DNA of 6,036 nucleotides from Actinomycetota bacterium. GTDB taxonomy: Bacteria; Actinomycetota; Acidimicrobiia; Acidimicrobiales; CADCSY01. Below, one piece after another: positions 1-6,018 of this stretch (the stretch's first letter is position 1; each line of letters starts with the position of its first letter). The notes below the pieces were generated by a model. It was given only the letters and a program-made list of their open reading frames with translations. It was not told the origin of the DNA and ran no database searches. Location: the NCBI GenBank assembly GCA_019348335.1, contig JAHWJR010000040.1, positions 1-6,036 of the forward strand, given 5' to 3'. A program made the position numbers and the translations under genes.

Positions 1-76
1 GGGGCCCTGCTCCTCAGCCTTGCCCAGGCGCTGCTCCGGGGATGCACCGTCCGCTGCCCGCAGGCGGTACCCGTCC
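1..76. other. Window edge, no assigned gene
   Basis: This is the sequence upstream of the hrcA operator. All three forward frames are open for most of it, as expected of short GC-rich DNA, and none gives a protein segment I recognise. One forward frame is open from base 1 to a TGA at 106-108 that overlaps the hrcA ATG. On the minus strand a GTG near 47 could begin a divergent gene leaving the window. Neither can be supported on this length. No convincing -35/-10 pair was found here, although the hrcA promoter should lie in or near this segment. Confidence 0.3.
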
Positions 77-99
77 GGCACTCGATAGCATCGAGTGCC
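77..99. promoter_or_regulatory. CIRCE element (HrcA operator)
   Basis: The half-sites GCACTC (78-83) and GAGTGC (93-98) are separated by exactly 9 nt, matching the core of the CIRCE consensus TTAGCACTC-N9-GAGTGCTAA. The outer TTA/TAA positions are not conserved (CCG and CAG here). The symmetry runs further than usual: the spacer is itself palindromic (GAT-AGC-ATC), so the whole element is a perfect 10-bp inverted repeat around a 3-nt centre. It ends 5 nt before the hrcA ATG at 105. HrcA dimers bind CIRCE and repress at normal temperature, so this implies negative autoregulation of the hrcA-dnaJ-rsmE transcript. The exact half-sites, exact spacing and position beside hrcA make the assignment strong. 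Confidence 0.93.
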
Positions 100-104
100 A
101 GCCG

Positions 105-1112
105 ATGATGGACGAACGACGAAAAGCGATCCTCCGGGTGGTGGTGGAGGAGTACATCGAGACGGCCCAGCCGGTCGGCTCGACCCATGTGGCGCGCGCC
201 CCTCACGTGGCGGTGTCGCCGGCCACCGTCCGCAACGACATGGTGGCCCTCGAGCAGGAGGGCTACCTCCACCAGCCCCACACCAGCGCCGGCCGGGTGC
301 CCACCGACAAGGGTTACCGCTTCTTCGTCGACACGCTGGTGCAGCCGGGGCCCCTCGACGAGACCGAGCTCCAACAGGTGGGGAGCTTCTTCGCCAAGGC
401 CCACGGTGCGCTCGAGGAGATGCTGCACGACACCAGCCGGCTCCTCTCGGGTCTCACCGACTACGCGTCGGTGGTCGTGGGCGAACCGCCGGAGGACGCC
501 ACCGTCCGGTCGGTGCAGCTCGTGGGCCTCGGGGCACGCCACGTCCTGGTGGTGGCCGTGCTCTCCAACGGCGCGGTCACCAAAGCCCATCTCGAGCTGG
601 CCGACGAGATCGGGGAGGGCCGCCTGGCCGCCGCCACCGCTCACCTGTCGCGGTGGCTGATCGGCAGGCCCCTCAGTGACCTTCCGCCGGTGCCGCCGTC
701 GGGCGACTCGCTGGTCGACGCCGCAGACGCCGCCGCCGTCTCGGCGCTGCGATCGGCGGCGCAGCGACCCGATCCGGAACAGGTCTTCGTGGGCGGGGCC
801 AGCCGCATGGCCGCCGCCTTCGACGCCGTCGACAGTGTCCGGCGGGTGCTCGGCATCCTCGAGCAGCAGTACGTCGTGGTCGGGCTGCTCCGTGACGTGC
901 TCGACCGGGGCCTGTCGGTGGCCATCGGCGGCGAGCACGGTGTCGAGTCGCTTCTGGAGTGCTCGGTGGTCGTTGCCCCCTACGAGGTCGAGGGCGAGGT
1001 CGCCGGCGCCATCGGCGTGCTCGGCCCGACCCGGATGCACTATCCCAAGGCCCTGGCCGCGGTGGCCATGGTCAGCCAGCGCCTGGGACGGCGCCTGAGC
1101 GACGACGCCTGA
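105..1112 (+). CDS. hrcA: Heat-inducible transcription repressor HrcA
   Basis: HrcA is the dimeric repressor that binds CIRCE operators in front of chaperone genes and is released on heat shock. From the ATG at 105 the protein has 335 residues, the normal family length. The N-terminal winged-helix region carries the hallmark VSPATVRND (37-45), PHTSAGRVPT (58-67) and GYRFFVD (70-76). A GAF-like central domain follows, and the typical C-terminal GPTRMHYP lies near 307-314. The adjacent ATG at 108 is an equal alternative (MDERR is the usual beginning). An in-frame ATG at 42 was rejected because it would place the CIRCE operator inside the coding sequence and add 21 residues without family resemblance. 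No strong Shine-Dalgarno is visible; GAGTG (93-97), inside the operator arm, is the only purine-rich candidate. dnaJ starts 1 nt after the stop. Confidence 0.95.
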   Translation: MMDERRKAILRVVVEEYIETAQPVGSTHVARAPHVAVSPATVRNDMVALEQEGYLHQPHTSAGRVPTDKGYRFFVDTLVQPGPLDETELQQVGSFFAKAHGALEEMLHDTSRLLSGLTDYASVVVGEPPEDATVRSVQLVGLGARHVLVVAVLSNGAVTKAHLELADEIGEGRLAAATAHLSRWLIGRPLSDLPPVPPSGDSLVDAADAAAVSALRSAAQRPDPEQVFVGGASRMAAAFDAVDSVRRVLGILEQQYVVVGLLRDVLDRGLSVAIGGEHGVESLLECSVVVAPYEVEGEVAGAIGVLGPTRMHYPKALAAVAMVSQRLGRRLSDDA

Positions 1113-1113
1113 C

Positions 1114-2232
1114 ATGGCCGCCGACTACTACGAGCTCCTGGGCGTTTCGCGTTCGGCCTCGACCGAGGAGATCAAGCGCGCCTACCGGCGCATGGCCCGG
1201 GAGCTGCACCCCGACACCAACGCCGATCCCTCGGCCGAGGAGCGGTTCAAGGAGATCGCTGTCGCCTACGAGACGCTCGCCGACCCGGCGCGCCGTCGCC
1301 GCTACGACACCTTCGGCCCCGAGGGGGTGGGCGCCGGCAGGGGCAATGGTGGCGGCGGTGCCTACGGCGCCGGCCTGGGCGACATCTTCGACGCCTTCTT
1401 CGGCGGGGCCGGGCCCTTCGGCGGAGGCGCCACCCGCTCCGGTCCTCCGCGAGGAGCCGACATGGAGGTGGCGCTCGACCTCGAGTTCGAGGAGGCCGTC
1501 TTCGGGGTCAGCCGCGAGGTCGAGGTGCGGTTGCCGGTCACCTGCCCCACGTGCGACGGCTCCGGCGCCCGCCCTGGTACGTCGCCCACGACGTGCGCCG
1601 AGTGTGGCGGAGCGGGACAGGTGCGCCGCGTCCGCCAGTCGATCCTCGGCCAGATGGTCACCGCCGGCCCCTGCCCCCGCTGTGGCGGCCGGGGGAGCGT
1701 CGTCAGCGAAGCCTGCTCGGACTGCCGCGGCGAGGGCCGTCGCACCGAGACCCGCACCTGGAACGTCGACATCCCCGCCGGCGTCGACCACGGCTCCACC
1801 CTGCGTCTGGCCGGGCGAGGGGCGGCGGGCGTGCAGGGGGGCGCCAACGGCGATCTGTACGTTCACCTCCGGGTCCAGCCCCACGAGCGCTTCGAGCGCT
1901 CCGGGTACGACTTGGTCCACGAGCTGCACATCCCCGTCACCCAGGCCTCCCTGGGCGCGCACCTGAGGTACGAGACGCTCGACGGCACCGAGGACCTGGT
2001 CATCCCGGCCGGCACCCAGACGGGACGGGTGTTCCGCCTGCGGGGCCGAGGGGTGCCCCACGTGGAGGGCCGGGCCCGGGGCGACCTGCTCGTCACCGTG
2101 GTCGTCGACGCCCCCACCCAGCTCAACCCGGTGGAGGAGGAGCTCCTGCGGCGGCTGGCGGCGGAGCGCGGCGACGAGGTGGCGCCGGCCGACGCCGGAC
2201 TGCTCTCCAGGATCCGCAGCGCGTTCAAGTAG
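1114..2232 (+). CDS. dnaJ: Chaperone protein DnaJ (Hsp40, type I)
   Basis: This cytoplasmic co-chaperone stimulates the ATPase of DnaK and delivers unfolded substrates. The 372-residue protein has the full type I layout. The J-domain (1-68) has the HPD triad at 32-34. A Gly/Phe-rich region (69-106) contains DIFDAFFGG (90-98). Four intact CxxCxGxG zinc-binding motifs begin at C144, C161, C187 and C201. The C-terminal beta-sandwich substrate-binding domains and dimerisation tail follow. The start is 1 nt after the hrcA stop with no obvious Shine-Dalgarno, so translation is probably coupled. Pairing with hrcA and the absence of neighbouring dnaK/grpE suggest the second actinobacterial paralogue (often called dnaJ2); this is inference, since the rest of the genome is not visible. 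The stop TAG shares its G with the GTG start of rsmE. Confidence 0.97.
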   Translation: MAADYYELLGVSRSASTEEIKRAYRRMARELHPDTNADPSAEERFKEIAVAYETLADPARRRRYDTFGPEGVGAGRGNGGGGAYGAGLGDIFDAFFGGAGPFGGGATRSGPPRGADMEVALDLEFEEAVFGVSREVEVRLPVTCPTCDGSGARPGTSPTTCAECGGAGQVRRVRQSILGQMVTAGPCPRCGGRGSVVSEACSDCRGEGRRTETRTWNVDIPAGVDHGSTLRLAGRGAAGVQGGANGDLYVHLRVQPHERFERSGYDLVHELHIPVTQASLGAHLRYETLDGTEDLVIPAGTQTGRVFRLRGRGVPHVEGRARGDLLVTVVVDAPTQLNPVEEELLRRLAAERGDEVAPADAGLLSRIRSAFK

Positions 2233-2933
2233 TGCCGGCGCTCCCCGATCACCGGGCGGCCGCGCACGTCTTCGTGGCCGATCTGGAGCGGCCGCAGCTG
2301 GACGAGGGCGACCGGCACCACCTGACCCAGGTGCTGCGACTGCGCCCCGGTGAGCTGGTCACTGCCGCCGACGGGGCGGGGCGCTGGTGCCCGTGCCACC
2401 TGGTGGCCGGCGAGCGCCTGGAACGCTCCGGCGACGTGGTGGTGACCTCGGCGCCGCGTCCGGAGCTGACCGTGGCCATCGCCCTCACCAAGGGGAACCG
2501 ACCGGAGCTGGCGGTGCAGAAGCTCACCGAGCTGGGGATCGACCGGGTGGTGCCGTTCCTGGCCGCCCGCTCGGTGGTTCGTTGGGACGGCGAACGCGCT
2601 GACCGGCACCTTCGCCGGCTGCGGCGAGTGGCGCGCGAGGCGGCGATGCAGTGCCGACGCACCTACCTGCCCGAGGTGACCGACCTCACGGACTTCGACG
2701 CAGCGGCAGGCCGGCCGGGGGCGGCGCTGGCCTGTCGCGGTGGCCAGCCGCCCACGCTGGACCAGCCGACGGTGCTGGTGGGCCCAGAAGGGGGCTGGAG
2801 CGACGAGGAGCAGGCACGGGGCCTGCCCGAGGTGGGGATCGGCCCCCAGGTCCTGCGAGCGGAGACGGCGGCCATCGCCGTCGCCACCTTGCTGGGCGCG
2901 CTCCGTGCCGGGTTGGTCGCACCCGCACGGTGA
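2232..2933 (+). CDS. rsmE: 16S rRNA (uracil(1498)-N3)-methyltransferase RsmE
   Basis: RsmE is a SPOUT-fold enzyme that uses S-adenosylmethionine to methylate N3 of U1498 in 16S rRNA, in the assembled small subunit. The 233-residue protein is within the family range. It has an N-terminal PUA-like domain (FVADLERPQL, then HHLTQVLRLRPGE at about 29-41). The SPOUT domain follows, with KGNRPELAVQKLTELGI (87-103), EAAMQCRR (136-143), the SAM-binding trefoil-knot loop VGPEGGWSDEE (183-193) and the closing LRAETA (208-213). The start is a GTG whose first base is the last base of the dnaJ stop. No other start fits, because the first family-conserved residues begin about 11 codons in. No Shine-Dalgarno sits at proper spacing, so reinitiation after dnaJ is likely. 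A dnaJ-rsmE pair is common in bacteria. Confidence 0.95.
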   Translation: MPALPDHRAAAHVFVADLERPQLDEGDRHHLTQVLRLRPGELVTAADGAGRWCPCHLVAGERLERSGDVVVTSAPRPELTVAIALTKGNRPELAVQKLTELGIDRVVPFLAARSVVRWDGERADRHLRRLRRVAREAAMQCRRTYLPEVTDLTDFDAAAGRPGAALACRGGQPPTLDQPTVLVGPEGGWSDEEQARGLPEVGIGPQVLRAETAAIAVATLLGALRAGLVAPAR

Positions 2934-2962
2934 CGAACGATGACCCAACGTGTTCAAAGTCA

Positions 2963-2992
2963 TTGTCGCGGAGAGTGACTCGGGCGTATCCT
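2963..2992 (+). promoter_or_regulatory. Candidate sigma70-type promoter of bldD
   Basis: In the gap between rsmE and bldD there is TTGTCG (2963-2968; 4 of 6 matches to TTGACA, with TTG intact) and TATCCT (2987-2992; fits TAnnnT), separated by 18 nt. Transcription would start near 2999, leaving a leader of about 28 nt with a G-rich tract (3015-3019) about 8 nt before the ATG at 3028. This supports separate transcription of bldD-hemW and argues against the upstream in-frame GTG at 2950. It is a pattern match only. Confidence 0.45.
2965..2979. promoter_or_regulatory. Candidate BldD-box over the bldD promoter
   Basis: The 15 bases match 7 of the 9 specified positions of the Streptomyces BldD binding consensus nTnACnC(A/T)GnGTnAn. 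The right half, GAGTGAC, is complete; the left half misses an A and a C. AGTGA (2974-2978) also fits the older half-site description. A second dyad, AGTCA-N13-TGACT (2958-2980), covers the same place and flanks the -35 hexamer. Binding here would overlap the -35/spacer region and repress. BldD is known to bind its own promoter in Streptomyces. The consensus is quoted from memory and is degenerate, so chance matching is possible. Confidence 0.3.
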
Positions 2993-3027
2993 GCACGAAA
3001 GGGGCGGACGAGGCGGGGGCGTCAAAA

Positions 3028-3579
3028 ATGGGTGTCGACAATCCGGTTACGGCCGAAGAAGGCGTCGACGCCAGCTATGCCGTCAAGGTGGGGAACCGGC
3101 TGCGGGCCATCCGCAAGCAGAAGGGCCTGTCGCTGCAGGACGTGGAGGCAGCCTCCGAGCAGGAGTTCAAAGCGTCGGTCCTCGGCGCCTACGAGCGAGG
3201 CGAGCGGGCCATCTCGGTGCCTCGGCTCCAGCGCCTGGCTCACTTCTACAGCGTGCCTGTCGACCAGCTCCTTCCCCGCGACACCGACGGCAAGCAGCCG
3301 GTCCTCGACCTCGACGACGGCGAGGTGCTGTCGTCCTCCGGTGACGACCGCGACAGCCCCGTGACCATCGACCTCCTCCGTCTCAACGCGCTCCGCACTC
3401 CCGAAGCCGAGCTCTTGGGTCGATACCTGGCCATGATCCAGGTGCAACGGGGCGACTTCAACGGACGGATGCTCACCATTCGTCGCGACGACCTGCGCAC
3501 CGTGGCGTGCCTGCTCGACACCAATCCCGAGGGCGCTCGCGCCCGCCTCAACCAGCTCGACCTGCGCCTGACGCCCTGA
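3028..3579 (+). CDS. bldD: BldD-like c-di-GMP-responsive transcriptional regulator
   Basis: BldD is an actinobacterial regulator whose dimerisation and DNA binding depend on tetrameric cyclic di-GMP; in Streptomyces it holds back development. The 183-residue protein has an XRE-type helix-turn-helix at about 20-83, including KVGNRLRAIRKQKGLSL, GAYERGERAISV and YSVPVDQLLP, closely similar to BldD. The C-terminal domain has the complete ligand signature RxD-X8-RxxD: R141-G-D143, eight residues, then R152-R-D-D155. A mostly acidic stretch (roughly 91-112) lengthens the inter-domain linker relative to Streptomyces BldD. The start is the ATG at 3028, preceded by a G-rich ribosome-binding tract and about 14 residues before the conserved helix. 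An in-frame GTG at 2950 would run through the putative promoter and was not used. hemW overlaps its 3' end. Orthology to bldD is likely; a developmental role is not implied. Confidence 0.88.
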   Translation: MGVDNPVTAEEGVDASYAVKVGNRLRAIRKQKGLSLQDVEAASEQEFKASVLGAYERGERAISVPRLQRLAHFYSVPVDQLLPRDTDGKQPVLDLDDGEVLSSSGDDRDSPVTIDLLRLNALRTPEAELLGRYLAMIQVQRGDFNGRMLTIRRDDLRTVACLLDTNPEGARARLNQLDLRLTP

Positions 3580-4688
3580 GCGTTCTGTCGGCCCACGCTG
3601 GCCCCCCGAGGAACCAGGCGCCGTTCGGCGTCTACGTGCACGTTCCCTTCTGCGTGCGACGCTGCGACTACTGCGCCTTCGCCACCTGGGACGACCGCAT
3701 CTACCTGTTGGCCCGCTATGCCGACGGTGTGCGCCGGGAGATCGAGGCCGCCGTCCGGGCGGGGCTGCCGGCGGCCGGCAGCGTGTTCTTCGGCGGCGGG
3801 ACACCGTCGCTGCTCACTCCTGAGCAGCTGGGCTCTGTCCTGTCCGCGGTGCCCCTGGCGCCGGACGCCGAGGTCAGCGTGGAGTGCAACCCCGAGACGA
3901 TCGATGCCGAGCGCCTCGAGGGTTACCGGCGGGCAGGGGTCACCCGCATCTCCATCGGCGCCCAGTCCCTCGTGCCCCATGTCCTGGCCGCCTTGGACCG
4001 TGCCCACGACGTTGCCACCGTGCGCCGGGCGGCAGTGGCGGTGGCGGCCACCGGTTTCTCGTCGTGGAACCTCGACGTGATCTACGGCGCGGTGGGAGAG
4101 TCCTTGGACGACTGGCGGCGCACGCTGGACGCCGCCGTCGACCTGGGGCCCCCGCACGTCAGCGCCTACGGGCTGACGGTGGAGTCCGGCACCCCCCTCG
4201 CTGCCGACCCCGCGCGCCACCCGGACGACGACGACCAGGCCGACAAGTACCTGGCAGCCGAGGCGGTCCTCGTGGCCGCCGGCCTGCCCAGCTACGAGGT
4301 GTCCAACTGGGCACGTCCCGGGCACGAGTGCCGCCACAACCTCTGCTACTGGTCGCAGGGCGACTACCGGGGCTTCGGGTGTGCGGCTCACTCCCACGCC
4401 GGCGGTCGCCGCTGGTGGAACGTGCGCACACCCGAGCGCTATCTGGCTCTCGTCGACGCCGGCCTCCCGGCGATGGCCGCCGAGGAGCACCTGGGCGAAG
4501 AGGAACGCCGGCTGGAGGGGCTCCAACTGGCGCTGCGCACCCGGGCCGGGGTGCCGGCGGAGGCGCTGGATGCCGACGGCCTCGACGGTCTGGTCGAGCA
4601 TCGCCGTGGCCGACTGTCGCTCACCGTCGCCGGCCGGTTGCTGGCCAACGAGGTGGCCATGCGCCTGGAGCCGTCGGCGAGGTCCTGA
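3507..4688 (+). CDS. hemW: Radical SAM heme chaperone HemW (start uncertain)
   Basis: HemW binds heme and a [4Fe-4S] cluster and transfers heme to target proteins; it was long misannotated as the oxygen-independent coproporphyrinogen oxidase HemN. With the GTG at 3507 the protein has 393 residues. VHVPFC begins the radical-SAM motif C49-xxx-C53-xx-C56, followed by A-F rather than the extra cysteine of true HemN (CxxxCxxCxC). GGGTPS (96-101) and RISIGAQS (147-154) are typical of the barrel. The HemW heme-binding motif HNxxYW is present as HNLCYW (277-282). A HemN C-terminal domain follows. The start is doubtful: GTG 3507 overlaps bldD by 73 nt and its first ~23 residues are Arg/Pro-rich and look like out-of-frame bldD. 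No ATG, GTG or TTG lies between there and the conserved core; CTG at 3576 (CTGA overlap with the bldD stop) or 3585 is possible. Confidence 0.93.
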   Translation: MPARHQSRGRSRPPQPARPAPDALSVLSAHAGPPRNQAPFGVYVHVPFCVRRCDYCAFATWDDRIYLLARYADGVRREIEAAVRAGLPAAGSVFFGGGTPSLLTPEQLGSVLSAVPLAPDAEVSVECNPETIDAERLEGYRRAGVTRISIGAQSLVPHVLAALDRAHDVATVRRAAVAVAATGFSSWNLDVIYGAVGESLDDWRRTLDAAVDLGPPHVSAYGLTVESGTPLAADPARHPDDDDQADKYLAAEAVLVAAGLPSYEVSNWARPGHECRHNLCYWSQGDYRGFGCAAHSHAGGRRWWNVRTPERYLALVDAGLPAMAAEEHLGEEERRLEGLQLALRTRAGVPAEALDADGLDGLVEHRRGRLSLTVAGRLLANEVAMRLEPSARS

Positions 4689-4701
4689 CCACGCCCATCG
4701 C

Positions 4702-6018
4702 TCAGGCGCCGGCGTCGACGAGCCGGCGGTCGCCGCCCGAGGCGATCACCTCGATGCCGTCGCAGCGACCCCCACCGGACGAACCGGCGTCTTCCACCAC
4801 GGTGGCCTTCGACACCGGTGCCGGCACCACGCCGACCGGCTCGGCCACCACGCCGTCGCCGTCGCTGTCGTCGGCCCAGCGGGGGAACGTCCAGACGTGG
4901 CCCGAGGACGGGCGCACCACGGCCGGTGTGGCGAGCCCGTCGCAGTCCCAGTCACCGATCACGACGAGGTCGTCGGGGGCGCCCACCTGCCAGCGGGCGC
5001 CGGCGGCGGCCACCACGCCGTCGCTCACCTCGACCGGGTCGGGACATCCGTCGCCGTCGACGTCGGCCGCCGGCGGGTCGGCCGGAGGGCACTCGGGCGG
5101 CGGGAACACCCGGACCGGTGCCTCGGTGGTCGGGGGCGGCGGGACGGTGGTCAGAGGTGGGACGGTGCTCGTGGTTGCCGGGGATGACGTCGACGTGGAC
5201 CGCTCGGGCACGGCCGCGGCGACCGGGGGGTTGACGGCGGCAGGGGAGGACGGCTCGCCGCCGGCGGAGGCCAGAGCGACGGCGGCGACGATCCCCACCG
5301 CTACGGCGCCGGCGCCGGCGCCGGCCACACCGAGCCACCGAAGCCCCGGGCGCCGGTGGGGTGCCGATCGCCGGCGGGGCGGCAGGGAGCGCCCGGTGGT
5401 GGTGCCAGGCTCCGCCGCCAGCGGCTCGTCGGGGACGAGTCCGGCCAGGGCGACCGCCAGGCTCCGCAACGTTGGGCGGGCGGCGCCGGCGTGCCACCGC
5501 TCGACTGCCTGGCGCAGCGCGCCGGTCAGGGGGTCGGAGCCGGGAGAGGTGAGCGTGGCGACCAGGGCCGCCAACGCCTCCGTGTCGTCGGTGGCGTCGG
5601 GTGCTGCCTCGGCGGGCCGCTCCACGGTTCGTGCCTCGGCCAGGCCGCAGAGCACCGGCTTCCCGGAGGTGCTGGCGAGCAGGACGTGATCGGCGCTGAC
5701 TCGCCCATGGACGATGCCCCGGTCGTGGAGGTCGGCCAAGGTCGTCGCCAGCCCGGCCACCACCCGGGCCATGGCCGCCGGCTCGAGGCGGCCGGCGCTG
5801 TCCCCGAGGGTGCCGCCGGCCACGAACACCGTGGTCAGCGCCGCCCCACCACCGTCGAGCTCGTCGATGCCGACCAGCTCCACCACCCCGGGGTGGGAAG
5901 CCTGGCGCAGCATCTCCGCCTCCCGCCGCAGGCGATCGGCGGCGTCGCCCGAGGCCGCCTCCTTCACGATGACGAGCCGGCCGCCCGGCGACAGGATCAA
6001 GCGATGGCAGCTCGACAC
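4702..6018 (-). CDS. Membrane-anchored pseudokinase with extracytoplasmic FG-GAP-like module
   Basis: This 438-residue protein is built like a PknB-type receptor but with a degenerate kinase domain. Cytoplasmic residues 1-193 keep the beta-3 lysine (VIVK19), an alpha-C glutamate (RRE33AEML) and HPGVVEL. However, HRDxKxxN reads H104-G-R106-V-S-A-D-H, the DFG site reads L123-C-G125, and the activation segment is very short, so phosphotransfer is not expected. An Arg-rich stretch (215-227) precedes one transmembrane helix (about 228-251), giving N-in/C-out topology. A Pro/Thr/Ser linker (about 253-308) leads to an ectodomain with loops DVDGDGCPD (319-327), the FG-GAP-like GDWDCDGLATPAVVRPSSG (355-373), DDSDGDG (383-389) and four cysteines. 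The GTG start has AGGA (6027-6030) 8 nt upstream, but the frame stays open to the window edge and the glycine loop is missing or vestigial, so the true start may lie outside. Function unknown; scaffold or sensor is a guess. Confidence 0.85.
   Translation of the reverse strand: MSSCHRLILSPGGRLVIVKEAASGDAADRLRREAEMLRQASHPGVVELVGIDELDGGGAALTTVFVAGGTLGDSAGRLEPAAMARVVAGLATTLADLHDRGIVHGRVSADHVLLASTSGKPVLCGLAEARTVERPAEAAPDATDDTEALAALVATLTSPGSDPLTGALRQAVERWHAGAARPTLRSLAVALAGLVPDEPLAAEPGTTTGRSLPPRRRSAPHRRPGLRWLGVAGAGAGAVAVGIVAAVALASAGGEPSSPAAVNPPVAAAVPERSTSTSSPATTSTVPPLTTVPPPPTTEAPVRVFPPPECPPADPPAADVDGDGCPDPVEVSDGVVAAAGARWQVGAPDDLVVIGDWDCDGLATPAVVRPSSGHVWTFPRWADDSDGDGVVAEPVGVVPAPVSKATVVEDAGSSGGGRCDGIEVIASGGDRRLVDAGA
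4707..4728. terminator. GC hairpin at the convergent gene ends
   Basis: A perfect 7-bp inverted repeat, CGCCGGC (4707-4713) and GCCGGCG (4722-4728), with an 8-nt loop lies just past the hemW stop and inside the last codons of the convergent pseudokinase gene. Only 13 nt separate the two stop codons, so any structured end signal must sit inside a gene. There is no U-tract on either side, so this is at best a non-canonical terminator or transcript-end barrier; GC-rich DNA makes such repeats common. Confidence 0.22.

Noticed and set aside
42..104. Longer HrcA start at ATG 42
   Set aside because: The extra 21 residues do not resemble HrcA and would put the CIRCE operator inside the gene; ATG 105 or 108 restores the usual N-terminus.
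2950..3027. Longer BldD start at GTG 2950
   Set aside because: It adds 26 residues with no BldD similarity, runs through the candidate promoter, and has a poorer ribosome-binding context than ATG 3028.
1863..3041. Minus-strand open frame (392 codons) opposite dnaJ and rsmE
   Set aside because: It lies fully antisense to two conserved genes and has no recognisable motif.
3246..4601. Long open frame on the minus strand (451 codons) opposite bldD and hemW
   Set aside because: It is antisense to well-recognised genes; Arg/Val/Gly/His-rich translation and lack of any family motif are typical of GC-rich shadow frames.
3507..4688. Annotation as oxygen-independent coproporphyrinogen III oxidase (HemN)
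   Set aside because: The CxxxCxxC motif lacks the additional cysteine of true HemN, and the HNxxYW heme-binding motif of HemW is present.
5305..5322. Three tandem GGCGCC units
   Set aside because: They simply encode the Ala-Gly run of the transmembrane helix; short, coding, and expected at this GC content.
3884..5689. Long open frame on the plus strand (601 codons) across hemW and the pseudokinase gene
   Set aside because: It spans the 3' half of hemW in another frame and is antisense to the pseudokinase, with low-complexity Arg/Gly/Pro and Ser/Thr composition; it has no domain.
4702..6018. Active serine/threonine kinase of the PknB type
   Set aside because: HRD is HGR, DFG is LCG, the catalytic-loop Lys and Asn are replaced and the activation segment is truncated, so an active-kinase label is not supported.
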